Of a stretch of 64,000 bases of DNA, positions 55,188-64,000 are shown piece by piece. The translations under genes and the position numbers were made by a program. This DNA comes from Mycolicibacterium peregrinum. GTDB taxonomy: Bacteria; Actinomycetota; Actinomycetes; Mycobacteriales; Mycobacteriaceae. The notes under the pieces were generated by a model that worked only from the letters and a program-made list of their open reading frames with translations, had not been told where the DNA came from and made no database searches. The stretch's first letter is position 1, and each line of letters begins with the position of its first letter. The stretch is taken from contig NZ_LZSY01000116.1 of NCBI RefSeq assembly GCF_001665625.1, positions 1 to 64,000 on the forward strand, written 5' to 3'.

Positions 55188-56168
55188 TCAGCGCGGGAGC
55201 TGATTCACCACGGCCGTCGTGACATCGGCTACCACGGTGGCGTCGTCCCCGTCGACCGCGACGACGGGGACAAGTCGGCTTGGGTGGCCGGCGTCGACGC
55301 CGTCGAAGTCGTCACCGACGACGGCGGCCGCGAAGGTTGTGCCCTCGTGGATCTTTCGGTAGCCCTCGTGAGCGCCGAACTTCGTCGGCTCGGCCTCGAA
55401 AGCTAGTTGTTCGGGCGGTCGGTAGTCGAATGTCACCAGCAACTCCGCCCCATCGACGGTGAAGAAACACGACGTGAGGGACTGGTCCTTCCAGTCGAAC
55501 GAGACCTTTCGCGACTCTTGCAACGTCGGCACGACCGCGCACGGGGCCGCGGCGGTGAGGGCCGTCACCGACGTACGCGGGGAACTGCCCTGCGTCGGGT
55601 GCTCCGGCCAGGTCGAGATCACCGCGCGGGCCAACGGTTTGGTGGTCCCGCAGGCATCCCGATCGCGCTCCATCGACACCCGCATCCGCACTGCGATGTC
55701 GTTCTCGAAAGCCACGTCGTAGCTGCATGCGCTTTCGACGAGCTGATCGCGCACCTCGGGTGTGAGAGTTGAGGCGGCATCGATACGGCGCGCCTTGACA
55801 CCGTCGATCTCCTCGAGGGCGCCCAGCGACGAGGTCAGGAAATCGAACGGCACGAAGGCGATTGACCAACTGACGTCGATCCCGCGAGAGGTGCCGTCAT
55901 CCACGACGGCTTCACACGAGGTCGAGTTCGCCGACGTGCCGAACGCCTTGACGGTGCCGAGCGCCTCGAGATGGCTGGGCTCGATCAAGGCGCACGGATC
56001 GATCCCGCGCGCCCACGTGATGGTCTCCGCCCGTGACAGCGGCCGCGGTGTCGGCCCGGAAGTCGGAGGCGGCGACGAGGCAGTCTCCGGCGTCGAGGTT
56101 GTCGTCGAGCAACTTGCAACCAGCATCACCACTGCCGAGAACAACCCGATCCGCACCGACTGCGACAT
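55188..56168 (-). CDS. DUF3558-type lipoprotein
   Basis: A 326-residue lipoprotein (MSQSVRIGLFSAVVMLVASC20, lipobox VASC) with a Ser/Thr/Pro linker and two DUF3558-like units: IDPCALIEPSHLEALGTVKAFGTSANSTSCEAVVDD and AAPCAVVPTLQESRKVSFDWKDQSLTSCFFTVD. The DPCALI...C pattern is typical of this mycobacterial surface family of unknown function. ATG 56168 has GGGGGGAC upstream. It is divergent from thyX. Confidence 0.8.
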   Translation of the reverse strand: MSQSVRIGLFSAVVMLVASCSTTTSTPETASSPPPTSGPTPRPLSRAETITWARGIDPCALIEPSHLEALGTVKAFGTSANSTSCEAVVDDGTSRGIDVSWSIAFVPFDFLTSSLGALEEIDGVKARRIDAASTLTPEVRDQLVESACSYDVAFENDIAVRMRVSMERDRDACGTTKPLARAVISTWPEHPTQGSSPRTSVTALTAAAPCAVVPTLQESRKVSFDWKDQSLTSCFFTVDGAELLVTFDYRPPEQLAFEAEPTKFGAHEGYRKIHEGTTFAAAVVGDDFDGVDAGHPSRLVPVVAVDGDDATVVADVTTAVVNQLPR

Positions 56169-56310
56169 TGCGTCCCCCCACGCTGGATGAAGCCAGAAGC
56201 TCGCCATTCATCTTGGCGGAGAAAATCGCGCGCAGCACGTCTGTGCCCAACCGTGGGTCGCCACCATCTACCGATGAGCACATTGGTGCGGCCAGCCGAC
56301 AGCTCGACAG

Positions 56311-56316
56311 TAGGGT
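56311..56316 (+). promoter_or_regulatory. thyX -10 element (leaderless)
   Basis: TAGGGT lies 6 nt before the thyX GTG and no Shine-Dalgarno is present. Confidence 0.45.
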
Positions 56317-56322
56317 GGGCGA

Positions 56323-57075
56323 GTGGCCGAGATCGCGCCGCTGCGCGTGCAGCTGATCGCCAAGACAGAATTCCAGGCACCGCCTGACGTGCCGTGGAGC
56401 ACCGATGCCGTGGGCGGGCCTGCGCTCACCGAGTTCGCCGGCCGGGCCTGTTACCAGAGTTGGTCGAAGCCCAATCCCCGCACGGCGACCAACGCGAGCT
56501 ACATCCGCCACATCATCGACGTCGGCCACTTCTCGGTGCTCGAACACGCGTCGGTGTCCTTCTACATCAGCGGCATCTCCCGATCGGCCACCCACGAGCT
56601 GATCCGGCACCGGCACTTCTCCTACTCGCAGCTCTCGCAGCGCTACGTCCCCGAGAACGACGCCGAGGTGGTGGTTCCGCCTGGCTTCGAGGACGACCCG
56701 GAGTTGGTGGAGATCTTCACCGCGGCGGCTGACGCCAGCCGCGCCACCTACACCGAGCTGCTGGAGCGGCTGGAGGCGAAGTTCGCCGACCAACCCAACG
56801 CGGTTCTGCGTCGCAAGCAGGCCAGACAGGCCGCCCGGGCGGTGCTGCCCAATGCCACCGAGACCCGCATCGTGGTCACCGGCAACTACCGCGCCTGGCG
56901 CCATTTCATCGCGATGCGGGCCAGTGAACACGCCGACGTGGAGATCCGCAGGCTGGCGATCGCCTGTCTGCGTGAGCTCGTGGAGGCGGCGCCGGCGGTG
57001 TTCTCCGATTTCGAGATTTCGACGCTGGCAGATGGTAGTGAGGTGGCTACCTCGCCTTTGGCGACGGAGGCTTGA
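56323..57075 (+). CDS. thyX: Flavin-dependent thymidylate synthase ThyX
   Basis: ThyX makes dTMP from dUMP using FAD and NADPH without consuming tetrahydrofolate. The 250-residue product carries the signature R95-H-R97...S105 ([11 protein letters not shown]) and a C-terminal [22 protein letters not shown]. Length and residue numbering equal the M. tuberculosis enzyme. The last codons and stop lie within a short tandem repeat. The gene precedes dapA, as in Rv2754c-Rv2753c. Confidence 0.96.
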   Translation: MAEIAPLRVQLIAKTEFQAPPDVPWSTDAVGGPALTEFAGRACYQSWSKPNPRTATNASYIRHIIDVGHFSVLEHASVSFYISGISRSATHELIRHRHFSYSQLSQRYVPENDAEVVVPPGFEDDPELVEIFTAAADASRATYTELLERLEAKFADQPNAVLRRKQARQAARAVLPNATETRIVVTGNYRAWRHFIAMRASEHADVEIRRLAIACLRELVEAAPAVFSDFEISTLADGSEVATSPLATEA

Positions 57076-57139
57076 CGGAGTCGCCGGTAGGTACGGCGAC
57101 GGAGGCTTGACGGAGTCGCGGTTGGTACGGCGACGGAGG
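57060..57139. repeat. Short tandem repeat over the thyX stop
   Basis: Units at 57060-57094 (35 bp) and 57095-57128 (34 bp) share GGCGACGGAGGCTTGACGGA; a third partial unit is at 57129-57139. The thyX stop codon is inside unit 1. Each unit can fold as GGCGAC/GTCGCC-type hairpins. Confidence 0.85.
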
Positions 57140-57155
57140 TCCGATCGACCCAGGG

Positions 57156-58069
<914 letters not shown>

Positions 58070-58070
<1 letters not shown>

Positions 58071-59746
58071 TGAGCACCGAACTCGCGCCCCCCAAGCCCC
58101 TGGCCCCCGGCGGTCTGCGAGTTACCGCGCTGGGCGGAATCAGCGAGATCGGCCGCAACATGACGGTCTTCGAGCACCTGGGCAGGCTGCTCATCGTGGA
58201 CTGCGGGGTGCTGTTCCCCGGGCACGACGAACCCGGCGTCGACCTCATCCTGCCGGACCTGCGCCACGTCGAGGACCGCCTCGAAGACGTCGAAGCCCTC
58301 GTCGTCACCCATGCGCACGAGGACCACATCGGCGCGATTCCCTACCTGCTCAAGCTGCGTCCGGACATCCCGGTGGTCGGCTCGAAGTTCACCATCGCAC
58401 TGATTCGCGAGAAGTGCCGTGAACACCGGATCAAGCCGGTGTTCGTCGAGGTCGGCGAGCGGCAGAGCAGCCAGCACGGCGTCTTCGAATGCGAATACTT
58501 CGCGGTCAACCACTCGATTCCGGGATGTCTGGCCGTCGCGATCCACACCGGCGCCGGCACTGTGCTGCACACCGGCGACATCAAGCTCGACCAGCAGCCG
58601 CTCGACGGCCGGCCGACCGACCTGCCGGGCATGTCGCGGCTCGGCGATGCCGGGGTCGACCTGTTCCTGTGCGACTCGACCAACTCCGAACATCCGGGTG
58701 TCAGCCCGTCGGAGAGCGAGGTCGGCCCGACGCTGCACCGGCTGATCCGCGGCGCCGAGGGCCGGGTGATCGTGGCCTGCTTCGCGTCGAACGTCGATCG
58801 CGTGCAACAGATCGTCGACGCCGCCGTGGCACTGGGCCGGCGGGTCTCGTTCGTCGGGCGCTCGATGGTGCGAAACATGGGCATCGCTCGCGAACTCGGC
58901 TATCTGCGGGTGGCCGATTCCGACATCCTCGACATCGGAGCGGCCGAGATGATGCCGGCCGACAAGGTCGTGCTGATCACCACCGGCACGCAGGGCGAGC
59001 CGATGGCCGCGCTGTCGCGGATGTCGCGTGGCGAGCATCGCAGCATCACGCTGACCGCGGGCGATCTGATCATCCTGTCCTCATCGCTGATCCCGGGCAA
59101 CGAGGAAGCGGTCTACGGCGTCATCGACGCACTGGCCAAGATCGGGGCCCGCGTAGTCACCAACGCCCAAGCGCGCGTACATGTTTCCGGCCACGCCTAT
59201 GCGGGTGAGCTACTGTTCCTCTACAACGGGGTGCGGCCCCGCAATGTCATGCCCGTGCACGGCACCTGGCGGCACATGCGCGCCAATGCGGCGCTGGCCG
59301 CGAGCACCGGGGTGCCGCAGGAGAACATCGTGCTGGCCGAGAACGGCGTGAGTGTGGACCTCGTCGCCGGTAAGGCCTCGATCTCCGGCGCGGTGACCGT
59401 CGGCAAGATGTTCGTCGACGGGCTGATCACCGGGGACGTCGGTGACGCCACACTCGGTGAACGCCTCATCCTGTCCTCGGGCTTCGTGGCGGTGACCGTG
59501 GTGATCCACCGCGAGACCGGAAAGCCCGCCGCACCCGCGCATCTGCATTCCCGCGGTTTCTCGGAGGATCCGAAGGCGCTGGAGGCGGTCGCCCGCAACG
59601 TCGAGCGGGAGCTGGAAAGCCTTGCCGCCGATAACGTCACCGACCCGACCCGCATCGCCCAGGCGGTCCGGCGCACCGTGGGCAAGTGGGTGGGCGAGAC
59701 CTACCGTCGCCAGCCGATGATCGTCCCGACCGTCATCGAGATCTAG
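58070..59746 (+). CDS. rnj: Ribonuclease J
   Basis: RNase J is a metallo-beta-lactamase-fold 5'-3' exo/endoribonuclease for rRNA and mRNA processing. The 558-residue protein has the zinc motif H81-A-H83-E-D-H86, FLCDSTNSEHPG, the beta-CASP region and the C-terminal domain ending RQPMIVPTVIEI. Length equals Rv2752c. GTG start overlaps dapA by 1 bp, so translation is coupled to lysine synthesis only by operon position. Confidence 0.95.
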
Positions 59747-59781
59747 CCGAATTTGGTGCCCGGACCGCCTGGCCGGGCCGG

Positions 59782-59788
59782 TTAGATT
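59782..59788 (+). promoter_or_regulatory. -10 element before the 224-residue membrane protein gene (leaderless)
   Basis: TTAGATT lies 6-7 nt before the GTG, with no Shine-Dalgarno. Confidence 0.4.
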
Positions 59789-59794
59789 GGGTCA

Positions 59795-60469
59795 GTGAGC
59801 CACCCCGCACCACAGGTGCCATTGGAACGACGCCGCCCGCTTCCACCGTTCGATTCGGCGGACGACATCAAGCGAGTAGTGGAGTATCCGCACACGATCC
59901 GTGTGATGGTGGGATTGATGGTCATCGCGGCTGTCATCTTCTTCAGCGTGACGGCATATGCCTTCGCCACCCAAGGGCACCAGAACATGGTTGTCGTTGC
60001 GGGATTTGTGGTGGTGTTCTGCGCGTTCTACTTTGGTGCCACCAAATTCGGGATTCCGTTGCTGATGCGTCGCTTCTACGACCGGGCCACGCGCGGAGGC
60101 GTGCTGTGCGACGTGTTCCCGGCCGGTTGTCCCGATGCCAATTTGGCGATCCTGATCGACGCCAGATTGTCCGATGCACAGGCGGCGTACGTCCATGACG
60201 TGATGACCACCTGGCTCGGACGATTGGCTTCAGACCCGACGGTGCAGGCTCAGGCCGGCGATCTGTTCGCCGACGGCCCGATTCGCGTCGCCGACGAACT
60301 CGCCGGCCCTGCCGCCCGGGGCGGGTTTCTGGTGGCCAGTGACAAGAATCCGGGCAACGGGTGGCGACTCATCCTCCCGGAGGAAAACCCGCGCGACCCG
60401 CAGCGTCCGTATACGAAAGGCCTTGTGGTGAAGGTTAATACGCCCAGTCCGGAGTCAGCCGGCCAGTAG
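59795..60469 (+). CDS. Two-TM membrane protein of unknown function
   Basis: A 224-residue protein with two N-terminal membrane segments (IRVMVGLMVIAAVIFFSVTAYAF; MVVVAGFVVVFCAFYFGAT) and a soluble C-terminal domain (ARLSDAQAAYVHDVMTTWLGRLASDP...). No family recognised. GTG 59795 follows a -10. Its 3' end overlaps the convergent membrane protein gene by 15 bp. Confidence 0.7.
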   Translation: MSHPAPQVPLERRRPLPPFDSADDIKRVVEYPHTIRVMVGLMVIAAVIFFSVTAYAFATQGHQNMVVVAGFVVVFCAFYFGATKFGIPLLMRRFYDRATRGGVLCDVFPAGCPDANLAILIDARLSDAQAAYVHDVMTTWLGRLASDPTVQAQAGDLFADGPIRVADELAGPAARGGFLVASDKNPGNGWRLILPEENPRDPQRPYTKGLVVKVNTPSPESAGQ

Positions 60470-60892
60470 CAGGGCCCCGCCGGCCAACAACGCGATCACC
60501 TTGATGAGCTCGAACCCGACGTAGTAGTAATGCGCCTGCGAGCGTGACTGCGCTTCTTCGCCCGGGGCGACGGCAAGGACAGCGTTGGAACGCTGAATGA
60601 GCTTGGGCCGCACGGCGATCAACTGCACCGCCAGTGCCGCGATGGCAATCGCGAAGGCCACGATCACGCCGGGCGACGGGCGCTGCATGGCGAAGACCAC
60701 GATGATGACGACGGCGAATGCGGTTTCCACGGCGTTGAGTGCGCGGAAAACCCTGCGCCCGATGCCGAGTCCGATCTGCAGCGTCACCCCCGGGGCCTGG
60801 AACTTCAGCGGTGCCTCGATGAACGAGATCGCCAGCACCATCCCCAGCCAGCAGAAGGCGACCGCTACCGCGACAGCCGGACCGGCATTCAT
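60455..60892 (-). CDS. Four-TM membrane protein
   Basis: A 145-residue protein with four hydrophobic segments (AGPAVAVAVAFCWLGMVLAISFIEAPLKF; AFAVVIIVVFAM; GVIVAFAIAIAALAVQLIAV; YYYVGFELIKVIALLAGGALLLAG). The SFIEAPLKF...GLGIGRRVFRALNAVE layout resembles DUF4149-like proteins. ATG 60892 has GGGAGG upstream. It is divergent from the haemoglobin gene, sharing the regulatory gap with the 29-bp dyad. Confidence 0.72.
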   Translation of the reverse strand: MNAGPAVAVAVAFCWLGMVLAISFIEAPLKFQAPGVTLQIGLGIGRRVFRALNAVETAFAVVIIVVFAMQRPSPGVIVAFAIAIAALAVQLIAVRPKLIQRSNAVLAVAPGEEAQSRSQAHYYYVGFELIKVIALLAGGALLLAG

Positions 60893-61008
60893 CACATACC
60901 TCCCAACGGGCCGACTGCTCGGCCAATCTTCCGGCCAACCGGCGCCTGCCAGCTTGCCAAAGCCCCCCACACCAACCTGAGGTGGATCGGCGAGGTGATC
61001 ATGGCTAG

Positions 61009-61037
61009 AGTTTATACAAGAACATGTTGTAGAAACT
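61009..61037. promoter_or_regulatory. 29-bp AT-rich dyad upstream of the haemoglobin gene
   Basis: Arms AGTTTATACAA and TTGTAGAAACT match at 10 of 11 positions around a 7-bp centre. It lies in the divergent gap, 42 bp before the haemoglobin ATG, and is far more AT-rich than its surroundings. Likely an operator. Confidence 0.6.
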
Positions 61038-61079
61038 AGGGGTAGGCGCGTGCGACCGGCCTGGAAAGGGATCTGTCCG

Positions 61080-61487
61080 ATGGCTGAAGACCTGGCGGGG
61101 CGTGACGATGTGGAGCTGCTCCTGTGGCGGTTCTACAGCAAGGCGCTTTCCGATCCCGTGCTTGCCGAGCCGTTCACCGAGCTGCGCGTCAAGGGACTGC
61201 GGTCCCACATCCCGGTCATGGGCGACTTCTGGGAGACCGTGCTGTTCCGTGCCGGGCGCTATCGGGGCAGCGCGCTGACCGTGCACCGTGAACTGCACGC
61301 CCGTCATCCGTTGGCGGCGCGGCATTTCGTGCGCTGGCTGACCCTGTGGACCGACACTGTCGACGAGCTCTTCGAGGGCCCGCATGCCGAGCGAGCCAAG
61401 CTCCAGGCCGGGCGCATCGCCAAAGCCATGCACCGCAGACTGGCCGGGGCGGACGCCGCCGAACTCGACGCTCTGGTTGCCTGCTAA
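61080..61487 (+). CDS. Group III truncated haemoglobin
   Basis: A 135-residue globin of the group III (P) truncated type: LLLWRFYSKALSDPVLAEPF (B-helix Tyr region), MGDFWETVLFRAGRYRG and HPLAARHFVRWLTLW with the proximal His before FVRW. Group III globins bind O2 or NO and are less common in mycobacteria than groups I and II. ATG 61080 follows GAAAGGG. Its 3' end overlaps the convergent methyltransferase gene by 4 bp. Confidence 0.82.
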   Translation: MAEDLAGRDDVELLLWRFYSKALSDPVLAEPFTELRVKGLRSHIPVMGDFWETVLFRAGRYRGSALTVHRELHARHPLAARHFVRWLTLWTDTVDELFEGPHAERAKLQAGRIAKAMHRRLAGADAAELDALVAC

Positions 61488-62353
61488 CGCTTTTCGGCGT
61501 ACGCGGTCCATTCCACCTTAGAGGCGGTCAGCTTCCGCCCAGCCGGCGAAATGTAATGCTCGGTGAGGTAATCGGGCCCGGCCTGCTCGGTCAGCTGCCA
61601 GCCGTAGGGCTCGATGAAGGCCGCCACCCGGTCTGGTTCGAGCCCGAACTGCCACAGTTGACTGCGAACCCGGAACCGGCGATACAGCGATTCGGCACCG
61701 TAGCGATTGGTGCCGTCGATGAAATCGCCACGGACATAGGTGAATCCGATTCTGCTCGCCGGCGCTGCCGAACGGAGGAACTCGAAGGTCGACGCGACAC
61801 CGTCGGCGCTCAGATACTGAGTCACGCCTTCCCAGATGAAGAAGGTGCGGTGGTCGCCGCGGTGGCCATGTCGGGCGAGTTCAGCGGCCAGGTCGTCGTT
61901 TTCGAAATCCACCGGCACCAGGTGAACCGACGGGGGAGCGGCCCCCAGCGCGCTGCGCACCACCGAGCGTTTGCGCTCGATGTTGACCGGCAGATCCACT
62001 TCGAACACCGGCACCGCACTGTGTCGTGCGAGGCGGTAGGCCTTGGTGTCGAGGCCTGCGCCGAGAATCACCACGGCGTCGATATCAGGCAACGCCTCGG
62101 TGAGCTTGTCGCCGAGGTAACGCTTGCGGCAGGTCAGATTCGCCCACAGTCCCGGGCCCGACCGTTCGGTGGCCTGGATCAGGAGTCTGCGAGCAACCGA
62201 CCAGCGCGCGGTCCGGGTGAAGGCGCGCACGCCGGCCGGCAGGAATGACAGCGCCATGTCGTCGTCGACCAACCGTCGCTGCACCGGCTCGTACTGTTCG
62301 ACGGCGGCCAGGACCATCGGGCCGACGGCCGTAGCAGCGACGGGAGTGCTCAT
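61484..62353 (-). CDS. SAM-dependent methyltransferase, leucine carboxyl methyltransferase family (Rv2751-like)
   Basis: A 289-residue protein of the large mycobacterial PF04072 group: [18 protein letters not shown] loop, [31 protein letters not shown] overlaps the SDR stop (4 bp). It corresponds in position and type to Rv2751 beside Rv2750 and Rv2749. Substrate unknown; this family is often associated with lipid or secondary metabolite methylation. Confidence 0.85.
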   Translation of the reverse strand: MSTPVAATAVGPMVLAAVEQYEPVQRRLVDDDMALSFLPAGVRAFTRTARWSVARRLLIQATERSGPGLWANLTCRKRYLGDKLTEALPDIDAVVILGAGLDTKAYRLARHSAVPVFEVDLPVNIERKRSVVRSALGAAPPSVHLVPVDFENDDLAAELARHGHRGDHRTFFIWEGVTQYLSADGVASTFEFLRSAAPASRIGFTYVRGDFIDGTNRYGAESLYRRFRVRSQLWQFGLEPDRVAAFIEPYGWQLTEQAGPDYLTEHYISPAGRKLTASKVEWTAYAEKR

Positions 62354-63177
62354 CGTTTGTTGACGATGCCCGCATCGACCGGAAGTGTCACCCCGGTGAT
62401 GTAGCGCGCCTGATCGGACACCAGCCACGCGACCGCGTTCGCGACGTCTTCCGACTGGATCACCTGCACCGGTAGCGCATTGCTGAAATCGGTCGGTGCG
62501 TTCAACTCCTCGGCGATGTGTTTCAGCCATCCGCGGGTGAACTCGTTGTTGATCATCGGGGTGTCCACCCCGGTGGGGTGAATCGTGTTGACCCGAATGC
62601 TGTGCGGGGCGAGGAAGTTGGCGTAGGCCCGCATCAGTCCGACCACACCGTGCTTGGCCGCGGTGTAGCCCAGCGAGCCGCGGTCGCCGCCGCCCACCCC
62701 GATCAGTCCCGCCGCCGAGCTGATCAGCACGATCGACCCGCCGTCACCCTGGGCGACCATGATCGGAATCGCCGCCTCGACAGTGTGGTGCGCGCCGGTC
62801 AGGTTCACGTCGACGACATCGCGCCAGCCGTCGGGGCCCGATTGCATCGGGGCGATCCCGGCGTTGGCGACGACGATGTCGAGCCGGCCGAACCGGTCCA
62901 CTCCGGTCTGCAGTGCCGCCCGCAGAGCCTGCTCGTCGCGGACATCGGCCTGTACAGCCACGATCCGGCCACCCGCGTCCTCGACGAGCTTGACCGTGGC
63001 GGCCAGATCATCGGGCGTGGACAGGGGATAGGGCACCGAGTCGATCTGATCGCACAGATCGATCGCGATGATGTCGGCCCCGTCGGCGGCCAGTCGGAGG
63101 GCTTCCGCCCGCCCCTGGCCGCGCGCGGCGCCGGTGATGAATGCGACCTTCCCGGCCAGGGGAGCGGCGGTGGACAT
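62350..63177 (-). CDS. Mycofactocin-coupled SDR (Rv2750-like)
   Basis: A 275-residue SDR with [12 protein letters not shown] and the long insert [27 protein letters not shown] that marks the mycofactocin-dependent subfamily, plus VLISSAAG and YTAAKHG. These enzymes hold a non-exchanging NAD(H) and pass electrons to the peptide-derived cofactor mycofactocin. No mft genes are in the window. ATG 63177 lies 3' of a 25-bp direct repeat. Rv2750 is the syntenic counterpart. Confidence 0.86.
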   Translation of the reverse strand: MSTAAPLAGKVAFITGAARGQGRAEALRLAADGADIIAIDLCDQIDSVPYPLSTPDDLAATVKLVEDAGGRIVAVQADVRDEQALRAALQTGVDRFGRLDIVVANAGIAPMQSGPDGWRDVVDVNLTGAHHTVEAAIPIMVAQGDGGSIVLISSAAGLIGVGGGDRGSLGYTAAKHGVVGLMRAYANFLAPHSIRVNTIHPTGVDTPMINNEFTRGWLKHIAEELNAPTDFSNALPVQVIQSEDVANAVAWLVSDQARYITGVTLPVDAGIVNKR

Positions 63178-63187
63178 CAGTGCATTC

Positions 63188-63244
63188 TCTTCTTCGCGCA
63201 AGCGCTCATCAGTGTTGTTTCTTCTTCGCGCAAGCGCTCATCAG
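63188..63244. repeat. 25-bp exact direct repeat
   Basis: The same 25 bases occur at 63188-63212 and 63220-63244 (core CTTCGCGCAAGCGCTCATCA). Copy 2 includes the stop of the ABM-domain gene; copy 1 lies just before the SDR start. The period is 32 bp. Probably a local duplication. Confidence 0.95.
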
Positions 63245-63558
63245 CCGGCCCGCAGCTGTCCCTTGGCGGGGTCACCCGCCACCACGGGCTGCAACATTTT
63301 GATATCGGGAGCGCCGTCGAGCAGCTCGCCGATCGAGCCGAACAGGGTGCCGATGGCCGGAGCGGTGCTGTGGGTCTTGAGTGCGTCGGCGTCGGCCCAC
63401 TGCTCGACGAAGACGAACGTGCCGTCGGACTCATGCAGTGAATACAGCTGGCAGCCCGGCTCGTCGTGCACGGCCGCGACGGCGTTGGTGCAGGCCTCGC
63501 GCACGGCGTCGACGGACTCGGGCTTGGCCTTCATGGTGGCGACGACAACAACTGGCAT
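63241..63558 (-). CDS. ABM-domain putative quinol monooxygenase (Rv2749-like)
   Basis: A 105-residue ferredoxin-like ABM protein: MPVVVVATMKAKPESVDAVREACTNAVAAVHDEPGCQLYSLHESDGTFVFVEQWADADALKTH, the antibiotic-biosynthesis-monooxygenase/YgiN pattern. Such small dimers oxidise quinols or haem-like substrates without cofactors. It is the upstream member of the minus-strand group Rv2749-Rv2750-Rv2751. Confidence 0.85.
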   Translation of the reverse strand: MPVVVVATMKAKPESVDAVREACTNAVAAVHDEPGCQLYSLHESDGTFVFVEQWADADALKTHSTAPAIGTLFGSIGELLDGAPDIKMLQPVVAGDPAKGQLRAG

Positions 63559-63703
63559 AGGTGCAGAACTCCTCATGAGAACCGAAACTGGACGACTGTC
63601 CACCCTAGGCGATAACCGGACGAAAATGGTTCGTATGGCTAAGTGTCATTTGAGACCGTCTTGTGACCCGTGTGGCACATGGTGATTGTGGGGCATGTGC
63701 GAC

Positions 63704-63709
63704 TAGGCT
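63704..63709 (+). promoter_or_regulatory. ftsK -10 element (leaderless)
   Basis: TAGGCT lies 7 nt before the ftsK ATG with no Shine-Dalgarno. The 158-bp gap upstream (63559-63716) shows nothing else. Confidence 0.45.
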
Positions 63710-63716
63710 TGCGGAC

Positions 63717-64000
63717 ATGGCTAACAAGACCGCCGGCCGATCCGGAGCGCGTTCGAGCAGGTCGAATGCCAGCTCGCGGGGCGGTTCGCGGCGTCCGGCG
63801 CCGGCCCGCAAGGGACGCCCGGCTGCGCCGCGGCGTAAGCCCGCACGCCGGCCTCAGGCCTCACCTGTCGCTGCCGCGGGCCAGAAGCTCGGCCAAGGTG
63901 CCCGCGCCGGGTGGCTGATGCTGGCCAAGGGAGCCGGATCGACCGCCCGCTCGGTGGGCCGGGCCCGCGATATCGAACCCGGACACCGCCGCGACGGGCT
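63717..64000 (+). CDS. ftsK: DNA translocase FtsK (3' end outside window)
   Basis: The first 94 codons begin MANKTAGRSGARSSRSNASS, the Arg/Ser-rich basic N-terminus of mycobacterial FtsK (compare MASKT.. in M. tuberculosis), followed by GWLMLAKGAGSTARSVGRARDIEPGHRRDG just before the membrane segments. FtsK pumps DNA and coordinates chromosome-dimer resolution at the septum. Its place after the Rv2749-2751 group matches M. tuberculosis. The motor domain lies beyond the window. Confidence 0.9.
   Translation, partial: MANKTAGRSGARSSRSNASSRGGSRRPAPARKGRPAAPRRKPARRPQASPVAAAGQKLGQGARAGWLMLAKGAGSTARSVGRARDIEPGHRRDG

Noticed and set aside
63188..63244. Insertion-sequence remnant or target-site duplication
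   Set aside because: Only 7 bp lies between the two 25-bp copies and no transposase or inverted ends are present.

Overview
The window is GC-rich chromosomal DNA from a rapidly growing mycobacterium (Mycolicibacterium type). Evidence is conserved gene order with Mycobacterium tuberculosis (infB-rbfA-nrnA-dinF; pptH-pptT-truB; ribF-rpsO-lppU-pnp-pepR; ald/aldR; dapB; thyA-dfrA; thyX-dapA-rnj; ftsK), mycobacterial families (MCE, WXG100-like, Ltp1, mycofactocin-type SDR, DUF3558), and a blaS next to pepR as I recall in M. smegmatis. No tRNA, rRNA, insertion sequence, phage or CRISPR was seen. infB enters from the left edge and ftsK runs off the right edge.

Layout. 1-5.2 kb: translation and nucleotide turnover (infB, rbfA, nrnA, dinF). 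5.3-6.4 kb: a divergent methyltransferase/MerR pair. 6.5-8.7 kb: a small accessory module of a WXG100-like protein, a probable type VII-secreted protein ending in a zinc-peptidase motif, and a lipoprotein. 8.8-12.7 kb: EchA16-like crotonase, DUF2277, DUF1802, CocE-like hydrolase, exported protein. 12.8-15.3 kb: pptH-pptT-truB, coupled by 4-bp overlaps. 15.4-24.2 kb: TetR regulator and an eight-gene operon (ltp1, SRPBCC, MaoC, SDR, FadE, hydrolase, FadD, SDR) that supplies every step of one beta-oxidation round plus acid activation. 24.2-27.4 kb: SfnB/SsuD-like desulfurisation enzymes and MntR. 27.5-34.2 kb: ribF, rpsO, lppU, pnp, pepR, blaS. 34.2-38 kb: HspX-like chaperone, DUF4334 protein, ald/aldR, META lipoprotein. 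38.3-44.8 kb: orphan mceA-like gene, dapB group, CitE-like lyase, dienelactone hydrolase, thyA-dfrA. 44.8-56.2 kb: accessory genes (DUF4303 protein, YcaQ-type glycosylase, TetR-DUF1214-sulfotransferase-oxidoreductase operon, membrane and lipoproteins). 56.3-64 kb: thyX, dapA, rnj, membrane proteins, group III truncated haemoglobin, Rv2751/Rv2750/Rv2749-type genes, ftsK.

Regulation and structure. At least twelve genes have a TANNNT-type -10 hexamer only 6-7 nt before the start codon and no Shine-Dalgarno sequence, so they are probably transcribed as leaderless mRNAs. Two such promoters face each other with overlapping -10 boxes in a 22-bp gap (9533-9554). Dyads that look like operators lie beside the MerR, both TetR genes, ltp1, aldR, the DUF4334 gene and the haemoglobin gene. 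Two short tandem-repeat arrays occur (five 34-bp units at 46081-46250; about two 35-bp units over the thyX stop). A strong hairpin with a T-run after rpsO lies inside the signal-peptide codons of lppU.

The best candidates for undescribed biology are the putative ESX-delivered metallopeptidase with its lipoprotein partner (6478-8712) and the TetR/ltp1 catabolic island with its predicted operators.
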